Below are positions 1 to 8,246 of a stretch of DNA of 56,113 nucleotides, in pieces. The notes beneath the pieces were generated by a model. It worked only from the letters and a program-made list of their open reading frames with translations, did no database searches and was not told the DNA's origin. The stretch's first letter is position 1, and each line of letters opens with the position of its first letter. Source of the DNA: Bacteroidota bacterium (GTDB lineage: Bacteria; Bacteroidota; Bacteroidia; 2-12-FULL-35-15). The stretch covers positions 1 through 56,113 of the forward strand of contig JAJTCJ010000049.1 of the NCBI GenBank assembly GCA_021323165.1, read 5' to 3'. The position numbers and the translations under genes are program-made.

Positions 1-60
1 CATTCCCTTAACTTTACTATCGGTTATAAATTATAATACATATTTAAAAATTTTTTTGCC

Positions 61-426
61 ATGAGTTTTATGAACGAAGAAACACCAACAGTAACAGTGA
101 AAAAGAAAAATATTCAATCACTGATCGAATATTGCATTGAAAACAAAATCGACTTTACCGTGAAGTCAAAATCTTCAATTGATGATTTTGATGTGGAGTT
201 TATTATCACAAACACCAAGAAGGCAATCGCCCTTGGAATGTGTTTAAAAGAACTTAAGATGGAGTTAAATGGTTTAAGCGTAACACCGGTTGCAGCAATT
301 AAAGCGAGCAAGAAAGTGATGCCTAAAGAGAACGGTTTAACTAACGGACACGGTATAGTTGCCGAAGGTGATGTAACAATGGCCTTTGAAGATGCTTTAC
401 AATTCGACCTGGGTTCTTCGAACTAA
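61..426 (+). CDS. hypothetical protein, 121 aa
   Basis: I do not recognise this family. The protein is small, soluble-looking and has no signal peptide or membrane segment. Residues 1-80 look like a compact alpha/beta fold with alternating charged and hydrophobic residues; the last 40 residues are glycine- and acid-rich and probably disordered. The start at 61 gives MSFMNEE; the ATG at 70 is an equally possible start. A strong hairpin terminator lies about 30 bases after the stop, so it appears to be the last or only gene of its transcript. The upstream region is cut off by the window edge. Confidence 0.6.
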   Translation: MSFMNEETPTVTVKKKNIQSLIEYCIENKIDFTVKSKSSIDDFDVEFIITNTKKAIALGMCLKELKMELNGLSVTPVAAIKASKKVMPKENGLTNGHGIVAEGDVTMAFEDALQFDLGSSN

Positions 427-456
427 AGGAGCGCTTTGCTAAATTTTTAAACGTGG

Positions 457-490
457 CGTCTCACTCTTGCCAAAGAGTGGGACGTTTTTT
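457..490 (+). terminator. rho-independent terminator after the first gene
   Basis: A 12-bp stem (457-468 with 473-484, one G-T pair), a 4-base loop and a run of six T directly after it. It ends the 61-426 transcript and separates that gene from the repeat array downstream. Confidence 0.85.
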
Positions 491-726
491 ATTGGAATCT
501 CTTCCCCAGTTTTTCTTTAAATATGGAGCAGATTCTCCTTTGTGGGATAAAATTTCTCAGTATAGCTTGGGTGCTTTTGACATCCACACATTATATAAAA
601 CTCCCTAAGACCTTATTTAGCGATAGTTTTAGACTTACTGACCTTATAATCGATCTTATTTTTTAATAAGTGGTGCTTTCGAAATATAACGGCACACTAT
701 TGGAATATATAAAAACAGATTGCATA
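491..726. other. non-coding gap before the repeat array
   Basis: No open frame with a plausible start and no recognisable RNA gene is visible here. It is AT-rich and lies between the terminator of the first gene and the first hairpin repeat. If the array is transcribed rightward, its promoter should be in this stretch, but I see no clear TTTG/TAnnTTTG pair. Confidence 0.4.
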
Positions 727-1067
727 AGCCCCGTAAGGCTGAGCAGATTTGACAGCAGATCCCGTAAGGTCTCTGGACAATATCAAGGCTGGTCCCGTAA
801 GACCTCCTATCGCAGCTGACCCCGTAAGGTCTCTGAACAAAAGGCTGATCCCGTAAGATCTCCACCCGCAGCAGATCCCGTAAGATCTCTGTACAAAGTA
901 AAGGCTGGCCCCGTAAGGCCTCCAATTGCAGCTGACCCCGTAAGGTCTCTGAACAAAACTGGCTGATCCCGTAAGATCTCCATCCGCAGCTGATCCCGTA
1001 AGATCTCTGTACAAAAGCAAGGCTGGTCCCGTAAGACCTCCCTATAAACAGCTGACCCCGTAAGGTC
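727..1067 (+). repeat. array of 12 covarying CCGTAA hairpin repeats
   Basis: Twelve copies of a 14-base unit: a 4-base arm, the fixed loop CCGTAA, and the complementary 4-base arm. They start at 727, 758, 791, 818, 847, 874, 907, 934, 965, 992, 1025 and 1054. Arms vary but always pair: AGCC/GGCT, GGTC/GACC, GACC/GGTC, GATC/GATC, GGCC/GGCC, and GATC/GGTC with one G-U pair. From the second copy on, two outer contexts alternate: CAG...CTG, and GG...CC (AGG/CCT in one copy). Each is joined to the inner stem by CT or CA on the 5' side and a single T on the 3' side. The higher-order period is 56-62 bases. Pairing kept while sequence changes indicates selection on a folded strand. The single G-T pair is tolerated only in RNA from the + strand. 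Confidence 0.9.
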
Positions 1068-1116
1068 TCTGGATAATCAATAAATTTATATGTTATGAGC
1101 GCATTAAACACGCAAT

Positions 1117-1149
1117 AAAAAAGTCAGTCCGCCAAAGACTGACTTTTTT
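1117..1149. terminator. bidirectional terminator
   Basis: A stem of 13 pairs (1117-1129 with 1137-1149) with an A-run on one side and a T-run on the other, so it can work in both directions. It would end the leftward 1183-1725 gene and any rightward transcript across the hairpin array. Confidence 0.85.
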
Positions 1150-1182
1150 AATTCTACTCAATGACAAAACCGCACCTATGAT

Positions 1183-1725
1183 TTAAAAGCGAACAGATGC
1201 TTTGAATCTTCCTCTCATCATCTTTCTTTTATGAATGAAAGGAAATTTTCCGGAAGTATAGAATTGGGATTTTCCTATCCGTAAATATTTTCTGGAAGGT
1301 TTAGTAACCGTAACAGGCACCTCTTCTGTAATCTCGGAAGGAGAATTAATATTTTCCTTTTCTGTTAAAACACTATCGCTCCCTAAATAATGCTGTTCGG
1401 TTGGCACCGGAGCTCCCGAAACCTGCGCATTCATTTTTGTTGTAGCAGTAAACCAGCTGATCATCCCTGCAAGAATCAGCTTAAAGGAGGTAGGTGAATA
1501 CCTTGTTCTTTCATCCGGGGCAAACTGATCCTCATAAAATGCTCCGCAGAATTCATTCTTATTTTCTTTAACAAGAATATTGATCTCCTTATCACCAATT
1601 TCTTTCAGATCATGGATATGATGTTTACAGACTTTGCAATATTCTTTATCACCCTTACCGGAAAATTTCCAAAAAGGTTGTCCACATAAATAATCGATTC
1701 TAATATTTTTATTTAGTGCTGACAT
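1183..1725 (-). CDS. Cys-motif membrane-anchored protein, 180 aa
   Basis: The N-terminal ~60 residues hold four spaced cysteines (CGQPFW..., EYCKVCKHHIHDL, EFCGAFY). This resembles a small cysteine-knuckle domain seen at the N terminus of many uncharacterised Bacteroidota proteins, usually followed by a membrane helix. Residues ~79-95 (SFKLILAGMISWFTATT) form one possible membrane segment. The C-terminal half is Pro/Ser/Glu-rich and ends in a basic tail (FIHKRKMMRGRFKASVRF). It may bind a metal or heme on the cytoplasmic side, but this is inference. It stands alone, with a bidirectional terminator behind it. Confidence 0.6.
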   Translation of the reverse strand: MSALNKNIRIDYLCGQPFWKFSGKGDKEYCKVCKHHIHDLKEIGDKEINILVKENKNEFCGAFYEDQFAPDERTRYSPTSFKLILAGMISWFTATTKMNAQVSGAPVPTEQHYLGSDSVLTEKENINSPSEITEEVPVTVTKPSRKYLRIGKSQFYTSGKFPFIHKRKMMRGRFKASVRF

Positions 1726-1799
1726 TTTTAATCATAATCAATAACAGTTTTAATACCTTACAAGCTCCGTTCTCCTTTCTCCCGACTCCGCTCTCACAA

Positions 1800-4700
1800 C
1801 TATATTTTTACACCAATAACCAAAATATCATCCACCTGCTGTAACGCTCCTCTCCACTGCTCAATCGACTTTTCAATTATCACCGATTGCTGCTGAAGAG
1901 GAACATTGGTGAGTGAAGAGATCATAGTCTTGAATTGCGTCAGCTTGAATTTTTTTCCATCAGGCCCACCGAACTGATCAATATATCCATCAGTGAAAAT
2001 ATAAATAACATCGCCTTTCTGAAGCTGTATCTTATGATTGGTATAAGTGGTATTCTGATTATCAATATAACTTCCGATCGCGATATTATCTGCTTTCACT
2101 TCAATGAATTCTCCGTTTCGTATGATGAACAAAGGATTATAAGCTCCGGCATATTGAAGCTCCATTGTTTTGTAATTAACCGCGCACAATGCGATATCCA
2201 TTCCGTCACGTAATCTTGCATCTTCTGATGTTTGATTCAGTGCTTCACTCACACCTCTATTTAATTTATCCAGGAATGTTCCCGGAACAACTACCGGACT
2301 TTCATTCAACGCCTGGTTCAGTATATTGTGGCCTACAATACTCATAAAAGCTCCCGGCACACCGTGTCCTGTACAATCTACTGCAGCAAATATGATCTGG
2401 TCTCCTTTTTTGTCAACCCAGTAAAAATCCCCGCTGACAATATCTTTAGGCTTGGCAAAAATGAAGGAGTCAGGTAATAATTTTTTTACCATGATATCCG
2501 GAGGCAGGATCGCTTCCTGAATTCGTTTTGCATACCTGATACTATCCGTAATGTCTTTATTTTTCTCAGCAAGTTCAGCGTTCTTTGATGCAAGTTCTTC
2601 GGTTCGTTCATTTACTTTCTCTTCCAGGATTTTCTTCGATTGTATTAGTTTCCGTGTTCTTATCTTATCGAAAACGTAGATCCCAAAAATCGCAAAGAGA
2701 ACTACAAGTATATAGAAGACGGCAGTTTGCCAGAAAGGTGGCGCGATAAAAAATTTATAAGAAGCAGGTTGAATATTACAGGTGCCGTCACTGTTGCAGG
2801 CACGTACCATGAACGTATATGAGCCGGGAGGAAGATTTGTGTAAACAGCTTCATTGGCTTTTGTATAACCCGGGAGCCAATCCTTATCAAAACCTTCCAG
2901 TTTGTATTGGTATTGAACATTGCCCGGATTTGTTAAGCTAGTTCCGACAAAGCTGAATGTAAGATGGTTCTGATCATAGGAAAAACGCGCATCATCAGGA
3001 AAAGGTGAATCATTCATGAATAACTTCAATCCCGTAATGAACGTTTTCGGTTCCACATTGTTAGCCTTATCTTCTTTCGGACTATAGCGCACTGCGCCCA
3101 TGATCGTTCCATACCAAAGATTCCCGTCCTTATCCATGGAAACAGCATTTGGGTTTGTCTCAACGCCTAAGAATCCTTCAGACTTTCCATAATGTTTGAA
3201 TTTCTTGGTGGTTTCATCAAATTTGTCGAGTCCTCTGCTGCCTCCTATCCAGATGTGATTTTCATTATCACAAATGATAGAATAAGGAGAATCTGTTGTC
3301 AGTCCTTCTTTTGCAGTGTAATTGGTAAAAACCTTTCCATCGTATTTGTACAAACCTCCGCCATATGCTCCGAACCATAAATTGTGATTTCTGTCTTCAT
3401 TGATACAAAGGATGAAGCGATGATTCATGCCATCTGATTCATCAAATGATTTGAAAGTAGATCCATCATACATGGAAAGATTTCCACCCAAAGCTCCAAA
3501 CCATAAATTACCTTTGCTGTCTTTGAAGATCCTGTAAACATTGTTTCCTCCAAGTCCATCAGTAACATTAAAATTGCGGAACACTTTTGTTACAGGATCA
3601 TATTTAGATGCTCCTTCTTTTGTTCCGAACCAAATGTTTCCGTCTTTATCATCACTTATCGCAAAAACAACATCTCCTGCAAGCCCGGTCTCTTTGTTGA
3701 TGGTCTCAAACTTATTTAACGCTTTATCATATCGGGAAACACCCCCATATCCGGTTCCAAACCAAAGATTTCCATCCCGGTCTTCAAAAGAGGATAAGAT
3801 CACATTGCTGCTTAATCCGTTCTTAGTATTAAAATTTTTAATTGTGTGATTTTGCTTCCGGTTAAAATCTGAATAGCTGAATGTGATCTTGGATATACCA
3901 TCGTTGGTTCCTAGCCAGATGTTTCCGTCCCTGTCGCACAACGTTGTCCATACAAGGTTATTCGTCAGGCTATCCGCTTCATCATAGATCTGAAAACGTT
4001 CTCCATGATATTCATTCAAACCGATATCAGTTCCTATCCATACATTATTTTCACGGTCCTGGAAAATGGCATTTGCGTTAAAATAATTAAGACCCTGTTT
4101 TGTATTGTAATTATAAATGATCGCTTTCGAGATCGCTTCAGATCTTTCCTTGGATGGGTATGGAACACATTTAACCGCACCGCCACCGGTACTTCCGATC
4201 CAGATATTATGTCCTTTATCTTCGGTTATACAATTAATGAAATCAGATTCCAGTCCTTGCTTCATATTAATTCGTTGTCCAGCTGCTTCAATTGCTTTGA
4301 CAGGCTGTTTAACAGAAAAGTCGTCTTTAACTTTGAGGATCATCACTCCTGCATCAGCGCTTCCGATCCACATCTCATTTTCATTAACGAGATTCATACA
4401 GGTTATTCTGTTGCTATGCAGGCCGTTCCCGACATTCAAAATGCTGTGTACAGAGATATGCTTTATATCGTAGATCGTTATCCCAATATCGGTAGCAACC
4501 CACATATTGCCTTTCTGATCTGCACAAACATTATAAACGTTATCACTGCTGAGTCCATCCTTCTTGGTTAGAGTCACCATTTTTTTATTCGCAGGATCAT
4601 AAACAAAAACTCCGGCTCCTTCAGTAGCGATCCAAAACCGGCCTTGATCATCCTGCGAAATTGTAGTTACAGTTCTGAAGCGGGTGTATTCTTCCAGATT

Positions 4701-5051
4701 TAAATTCTCTATTTTCTGTGTTTGAAAATTAAACATTGAAACGCCTCCGGCCCAGTGCCCAAGCCAGATATTGCCTTTCTTATCTTTGCATAAAGAAGTA
4801 ACCCAGTCTTCTGCAAGTGAATCTGTGCGTGAATAAACCTTGAATTCTCTTCCATTGTATTTTGTAAGTCCGGATAAGGTTCCTATCCAAAGATTGCCAT
4901 TATCATCCTGAGTGATGCACTGAACCTGGGATTGAGATAATCCCTGCTCCACACCATAGTAAATAAAACTTGTGGTTTGAGCGCTCACGGTATTCAGGCT
5001 AATCATTAGCCATATTAGAAGTGAGACAAAAATCGATTTACTTATTTTCAT
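1800..5051 (-). CDS. two-component-type beta-propeller sensor with SpoIIE/PP2C phosphatase
   Basis: Large sensor-effector protein of 1083 aa. Order: signal peptide (1-25, ending SAQT); ~14 propeller repeats with the W(I/F)GT...G pattern to about residue 640; a Y_Y_Y immunoglobulin-like domain (~665-735); a membrane helix (~745-768); a coiled coil (KILEEKVNERTEELASKNAELAEKN, shown here as a description of its heptad character only); then a SpoIIE/PP2C phosphatase domain. The phosphatase motifs are visible: IVSGDFYWV, AAVDCTGHGVPGAFMS and FTDGYIDQFGG, carrying the metal-binding Asp and Gly residues. It probably senses a periplasmic ligand, such as a glycan, and dephosphorylates a cytoplasmic Ser/Thr partner, likely a STAS-type anti-anti-sigma factor. 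In classical relatives a histidine kinase replaces the phosphatase. It lies 19 bases downstream of the Lys/Glu-rich gene and is probably co-transcribed with it. Confidence 0.9.
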   Translation of the reverse strand: MKISKSIFVSLLIWLMISLNTVSAQTTSFIYYGVEQGLSQSQVQCITQDDNGNLWIGTLSGLTKYNGREFKVYSRTDSLAEDWVTSLCKDKKGNIWLGHWAGGVSMFNFQTQKIENLNLEEYTRFRTVTTISQDDQGRFWIATEGAGVFVYDPANKKMVTLTKKDGLSSDNVYNVCADQKGNMWVATDIGITIYDIKHISVHSILNVGNGLHSNRITCMNLVNENEMWIGSADAGVMILKVKDDFSVKQPVKAIEAAGQRINMKQGLESDFINCITEDKGHNIWIGSTGGGAVKCVPYPSKERSEAISKAIIYNYNTKQGLNYFNANAIFQDRENNVWIGTDIGLNEYHGERFQIYDEADSLTNNLVWTTLCDRDGNIWLGTNDGISKITFSYSDFNRKQNHTIKNFNTKNGLSSNVILSSFEDRDGNLWFGTGYGGVSRYDKALNKFETINKETGLAGDVVFAISDDKDGNIWFGTKEGASKYDPVTKVFRNFNVTDGLGGNNVYRIFKDSKGNLWFGALGGNLSMYDGSTFKSFDESDGMNHRFILCINEDRNHNLWFGAYGGGLYKYDGKVFTNYTAKEGLTTDSPYSIICDNENHIWIGGSRGLDKFDETTKKFKHYGKSEGFLGVETNPNAVSMDKDGNLWYGTIMGAVRYSPKEDKANNVEPKTFITGLKLFMNDSPFPDDARFSYDQNHLTFSFVGTSLTNPGNVQYQYKLEGFDKDWLPGYTKANEAVYTNLPPGSYTFMVRACNSDGTCNIQPASYKFFIAPPFWQTAVFYILVVLFAIFGIYVFDKIRTRKLIQSKKILEEKVNERTEELASKNAELAEKNKDITDSIRYAKRIQEAILPPDIMVKKLLPDSFIFAKPKDIVSGDFYWVDKKGDQIIFAAVDCTGHGVPGAFMSIVGHNILNQALNESPVVVPGTFLDKLNRGVSEALNQTSEDARLRDGMDIALCAVNYKTMELQYAGAYNPLFIIRNGEFIEVKADNIAIGSYIDNQNTTYTNHKIQLQKGDVIYIFTDGYIDQFGGPDGKKFKLTQFKTMISSLTNVPLQQQSVIIEKSIEQWRGALQQVDDILVIGVKI

Positions 5052-5070
5052 TTGAATTTTATCAAATTAA

Positions 5071-6416
5071 TTATTCGTTATTCTTTCTATATGAAGAGAA
5101 GTAATAGACTTCGGCATTATAAGTTGCTTCATCTATTTTAACTTCATTTTTGTAACAGTCAACAGTGCCCCAGAAGTATGTTTCTTTTCTATAAGTGACC
5201 ATGTTTTTGTCCTGAGTGATAACTGTTGTCCGAACCGTTTTCGTTAAACCTTTATCTATTGTAACAGCAACATTAGGAGGGTCTTTTCTGACATAATTCT
5301 TTGCTTCAGGGAAAGTCTTCTGACGTGATACTTTTACGGATCGTTCGGCAAAAGCAGCGGCTTCAACCAGTTTACGCATTTCGTTCGCTTTATAATGCTT
5401 GTTCTCCAGCTCTTTCTTTTTCTTCAGTTTAATATCTTCTCTAAGTTTATCGGATTTTGCTTTTGTTTCTGTTTCCCTGCGCATCTGCTCTATAACCGTG
5501 TTCCCTCTTGCCTCCTGCTTTTGTTTGTTGAATGCTTTTTGCTTAGCCATTCTCTCGTTCTCTGCAACAAGCTTCAATAATTCATTTTCATATTTTGATT
5601 TTATCTCTTTGTTCTTTTTTGCAAGTTGTTCTTTTGCCTGCTTTTCACGCTGTAAGCGCATGGCTTCAGTTTCCATGGATTGATTTGCATTTTGCTTGCT
5701 CTCTTCTTCTGCTCTTAATCTTGCAAGTTCAGCTTCACGCAGTAAGGCATCCTGTTTAGCGCAAGGAGTTTGGCTTCCGCATCCTTTCTTGCCTTTTCTT
5801 CAGCATCCTTTTTAGCTTTGTCTTCGGCATCTTTCTTGTCCTTTTCTGCTTTTTCCTTAGCATCTTTTTCAGCTTTCAACCTTGCAAGTTCAGCCTGATC
5901 AATTATAAGATCTTTAGTGAATGCGGCCAGATAAGCTTCATCATCCATAAAAGCTTTTTTACCGTCATAGATAACTTTTGTAAAAGGATTTTTGAATTTA
6001 TTGACCCTTATACCGGGATCATTAGTTTCAAAAAAAGGGATCTCCGTTTCGTATAAAGGGAACATATCATTCTTTTCTTTAGGAAGTTTACCTGTGTAAA
6101 CCATCAGATGCATTTCAACACAACCCGGGTAAGAGAATGTAATTTTATAGTCAACCCCGAAAACCAGGTAACAACGGAACTTCCCGTTCTTTCCCGGTTT
6201 AATGACTTCCTGTTCTATGGTGCTGTTCCTGTAGATAGTAACGGTCGCTCCGGAAAGCGGTTTACTGTCTTTAACAAGGCGGCCCGAAAATTCAAGCATC
6301 CCCGGAGCCTGAGCGTTAAGATCGTTCGGAAGAGAAAAGGAAAGAAGAAACACTAACAGACAAAATCTGAAGATCGCTTTATGCTTATCGATTAAATTGC
6401 AGGTTAAAGCACGCAT
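5071..6416 (-). pseudogene. frameshifted secreted Lys/Glu/Ala-rich protein
   Basis: Two leftward frames, 5715-6416 and 5071-~5760, read as one protein of about 440 aa if a single -1 shift is placed at about 5757-5770. The first frame has a signal peptide (FCLLVFLLSFSLPNDLNAQA) and a carboxypeptidase-regulatory-like or beta-sandwich domain (GRLVKDSKPLSGATVTIYR). It then runs into an AEKDKKDAEDKAKKDAEE repeat tract. After the shift the same composition continues (ALLREAELARLRAEEE) into the second frame, which ends in a compact C-terminal domain. The 14-residue end of the first frame is unlike the rest. It lies immediately upstream of the propeller-SpoIIE gene, so the two probably act together at the envelope. 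Whether the lesion is real or an assembly error cannot be decided here. Confidence 0.65.
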
Positions 6417-6475
6417 AAATGTAAGTTAGTCGGATAACGAAAGTAAGGAAAATATTTAAAGGGGAGAAGTATCTT

Positions 6476-7063
6476 TTACTCAGGAATGTGCAGCTTTTTA
6501 TAGACAGCATCTCTTTTGAGCTCTCTTACTTCAGCCGGCTGCATAGTTTCAAGACGTATATCCTCAATAGCGATCCGGATCAGTCTTAAGCAGGGAAACC
6601 CTACTCCGGCAGTCATTTTACGAACCTGATGAAATTTTCCTTCAGTCAATGTTAATTCTATCCATGAAGTAGGAAGGCTTTCGCTGATCGGATGACCTCG
6701 CGGAGGAAGCTTTTCGGGCTTAGGAACAACCTTCGCCTTACAAGGTCGCGTTAAATAAGGGCCTGCATCCAGAGCAATTGTAACCCCTGTTTCAAGTTGC
6801 TTTAATGCTTCTGAGGTAATAATTCCCTGTAGCTGAACAAGATAAACACGCTTGTGTTCGAATTCCGGATTCAGCAATTTAAAATTCAGTTTTTTATCAT
6901 TGGTGAGGATCAATAAACCTTCGCTGTTCTCATCAAGGCGGCCAACAGGATAAACATCTTTCGGAAAGGAAAACCCCATTTCTCCGAGGCACTTTTTTTT
7001 ACGGTGCGATGAGGTGAACTGAGAGATGAATTTGTACGGTTTATATATGATGTAATAGTTCAT
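6476..7063 (-). CDS. rluE: 23S/16S rRNA pseudouridine synthase, RluE/RsuA family
   Basis: Isomerises uridine to pseudouridine in rRNA. The hallmark catalytic motif is visible at about residues 41-56 (VGRLDENSEGLLILTND), with the catalytic Asp in GRLD; the C-terminal family motif GKFHQVRKM follows at about residue 146. At 195 aa with no N-terminal S4 domain it fits the short RluE-type branch, which in E. coli modifies U2457 of 23S rRNA. The exact target here is inferred from length only. The start ATG at 7063 lies back-to-back with the divergent DNA repair cassette. Confidence 0.85.
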   Translation of the reverse strand: MNYYIIYKPYKFISQFTSSHRKKKCLGEMGFSFPKDVYPVGRLDENSEGLLILTNDKKLNFKLLNPEFEHKRVYLVQLQGIITSEALKQLETGVTIALDAGPYLTRPCKAKVVPKPEKLPPRGHPISESLPTSWIELTLTEGKFHQVRKMTAGVGFPCLRLIRIAIEDIRLETMQPAEVRELKRDAVYKKLHIPE

Positions 7064-7140
7064 GAGTGCTGTGCCGCAAAATTAAGAATAAAAAGCAGTT
7101 TCATACATTAACAATTGCTTTAAATAAGTGTTTATCTAAC

Positions 7141-8166
7141 ATGCTTAAATTTGATCGCTTTGGAATATTTTGTGAGCAGGCCGCGGTGTATATCGATCCC
7201 TGGAAACCTGTGGATAAAGCAATCATTACACATGCTCATTCGGACCATGCCCGCTGGGGAAGCAGGCATTACCTCGCCCATCATGATTCAATTCCGGTTT
7301 TAAGATTACGCTTAGGAGCTGATATCAGTGTTCAGGGATTAAGTTATAACGAACCGATCATGATGAATGGGGTAAAGATCAGTTTGCATCCGGCCGGACA
7401 TATCATCGGTTCAGCCCAGGTAAGGCTTGAATATGAGGGAAGAGTCTGGGTTGTATCCGGAGATTATAAATTGCAGAACGACCAGGTTTGTGTGCCGTTT
7501 GAAATTGTTAAATGCGATCATTTTGTTACGGAATCTACTTTCGGTTTACCGATCTATAATTTTCCGGTTCCTAAAATTGTTCACGATGATATCAATAACT
7601 GGTGGAAAACAAATGCTGAACAGGGCAAAAATTCTGTCATTATCGGGTATGCATTAGGTAAAGCTCAGCGAATTTTAAAACATCTGGATCCTTCTATCGG
7701 AGGAATATATACTCATGGCGCTGTTGCAAATATAAACCTGCGTATGCCGGAAAACATTGATCTTCCTGAAACAAAGCCTGCTTTTGATTTTATACGGAAG
7801 GAAACTTCGGGAGCTTTGATAATTGCTCCACCTTCAGCCATTGGTACTCCGTGGTTAAAACGTTTTGAACCTTTTAGTCTTGGCATCTGCAGCGGATGGA
7901 TGCAGCTAAGGGGCGCACGGAGAAGAAGAGGTGGCGACAGAGGATTTGTTTTATCAGATCATTGTGACTGGTCACAGCTGAATATAGCGGTGCGCGAAAC
8001 GGGTGCGGAGAATATTTATGTAACTCATGGTTACAAATCTATCTATGCGAAATGGCTTCGTGATGAATATAAATTAAACGCAGTGGAAGTTGATACGTTG
8101 TATGAAGGAGAAAACATAGAAGAAAATAAACCCGAAGAGAACGAACAGGCAGAGCAATTACTATGA
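7141..8166 (+). CDS. ligase-associated DNA exonuclease (metallo-beta-lactamase fold)
   Basis: First gene of a four-gene repair cassette. It is a metallo-beta-lactamase/beta-CASP nuclease with the metal motif THAHSDHARWG near the N terminus, further His/Asp ligands (HPAGHIIGS, GDYKL), and the C-terminal VLSDHCDWSQL and THGY motifs. Relatives process DNA ends before sealing by the adjacent ATP-dependent ligase. I chose ATG 7141 (MLKFDRFGIF, 341 aa) because homologues begin with this pattern. A GTG at 7066 would add 25 residues unlike the family. It is divergent from the pseudouridine synthase gene. Confidence 0.88.
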   Translation: MLKFDRFGIFCEQAAVYIDPWKPVDKAIITHAHSDHARWGSRHYLAHHDSIPVLRLRLGADISVQGLSYNEPIMMNGVKISLHPAGHIIGSAQVRLEYEGRVWVVSGDYKLQNDQVCVPFEIVKCDHFVTESTFGLPIYNFPVPKIVHDDINNWWKTNAEQGKNSVIIGYALGKAQRILKHLDPSIGGIYTHGAVANINLRMPENIDLPETKPAFDFIRKETSGALIIAPPSAIGTPWLKRFEPFSLGICSGWMQLRGARRRRGGDRGFVLSDHCDWSQLNIAVRETGAENIYVTHGYKSIYAKWLRDEYKLNAVEVDTLYEGENIEENKPEENEQAEQLL

Positions 8167-8246
8167 AATAGCCATTTCCATCCGCAACAAACGGAATAAA
8201 TAATGGCGTATTCCATATGACCTTAAATGAACTAGTTATTTTCCAT

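Noticed and set aside
727-1067. CRISPR array
   Set aside because: Repeat units are 14 bases with variable arms; spacing alternates near 13 and 17-19 bases; spacers are similar to each other; and no cas genes are in the window.
656-1111. Two long minus-strand open frames over the repeat array
   Set aside because: Their translations are only the hairpin repeat read in two frames (RDLTGSA/RPYGVS-like). The stem covariation is not constrained by codons, and there is no plausible start region.
4005-4571. 188-aa plus-strand frame
   Set aside because: Antisense to the propeller repeats of the sensor gene; it is a by-product of the biased codon composition there.
5757-5770. Programmed -1 frameshift
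   Set aside because: No slippery heptamer and no pseudoknot-like structure directly after the site; an indel is simpler.
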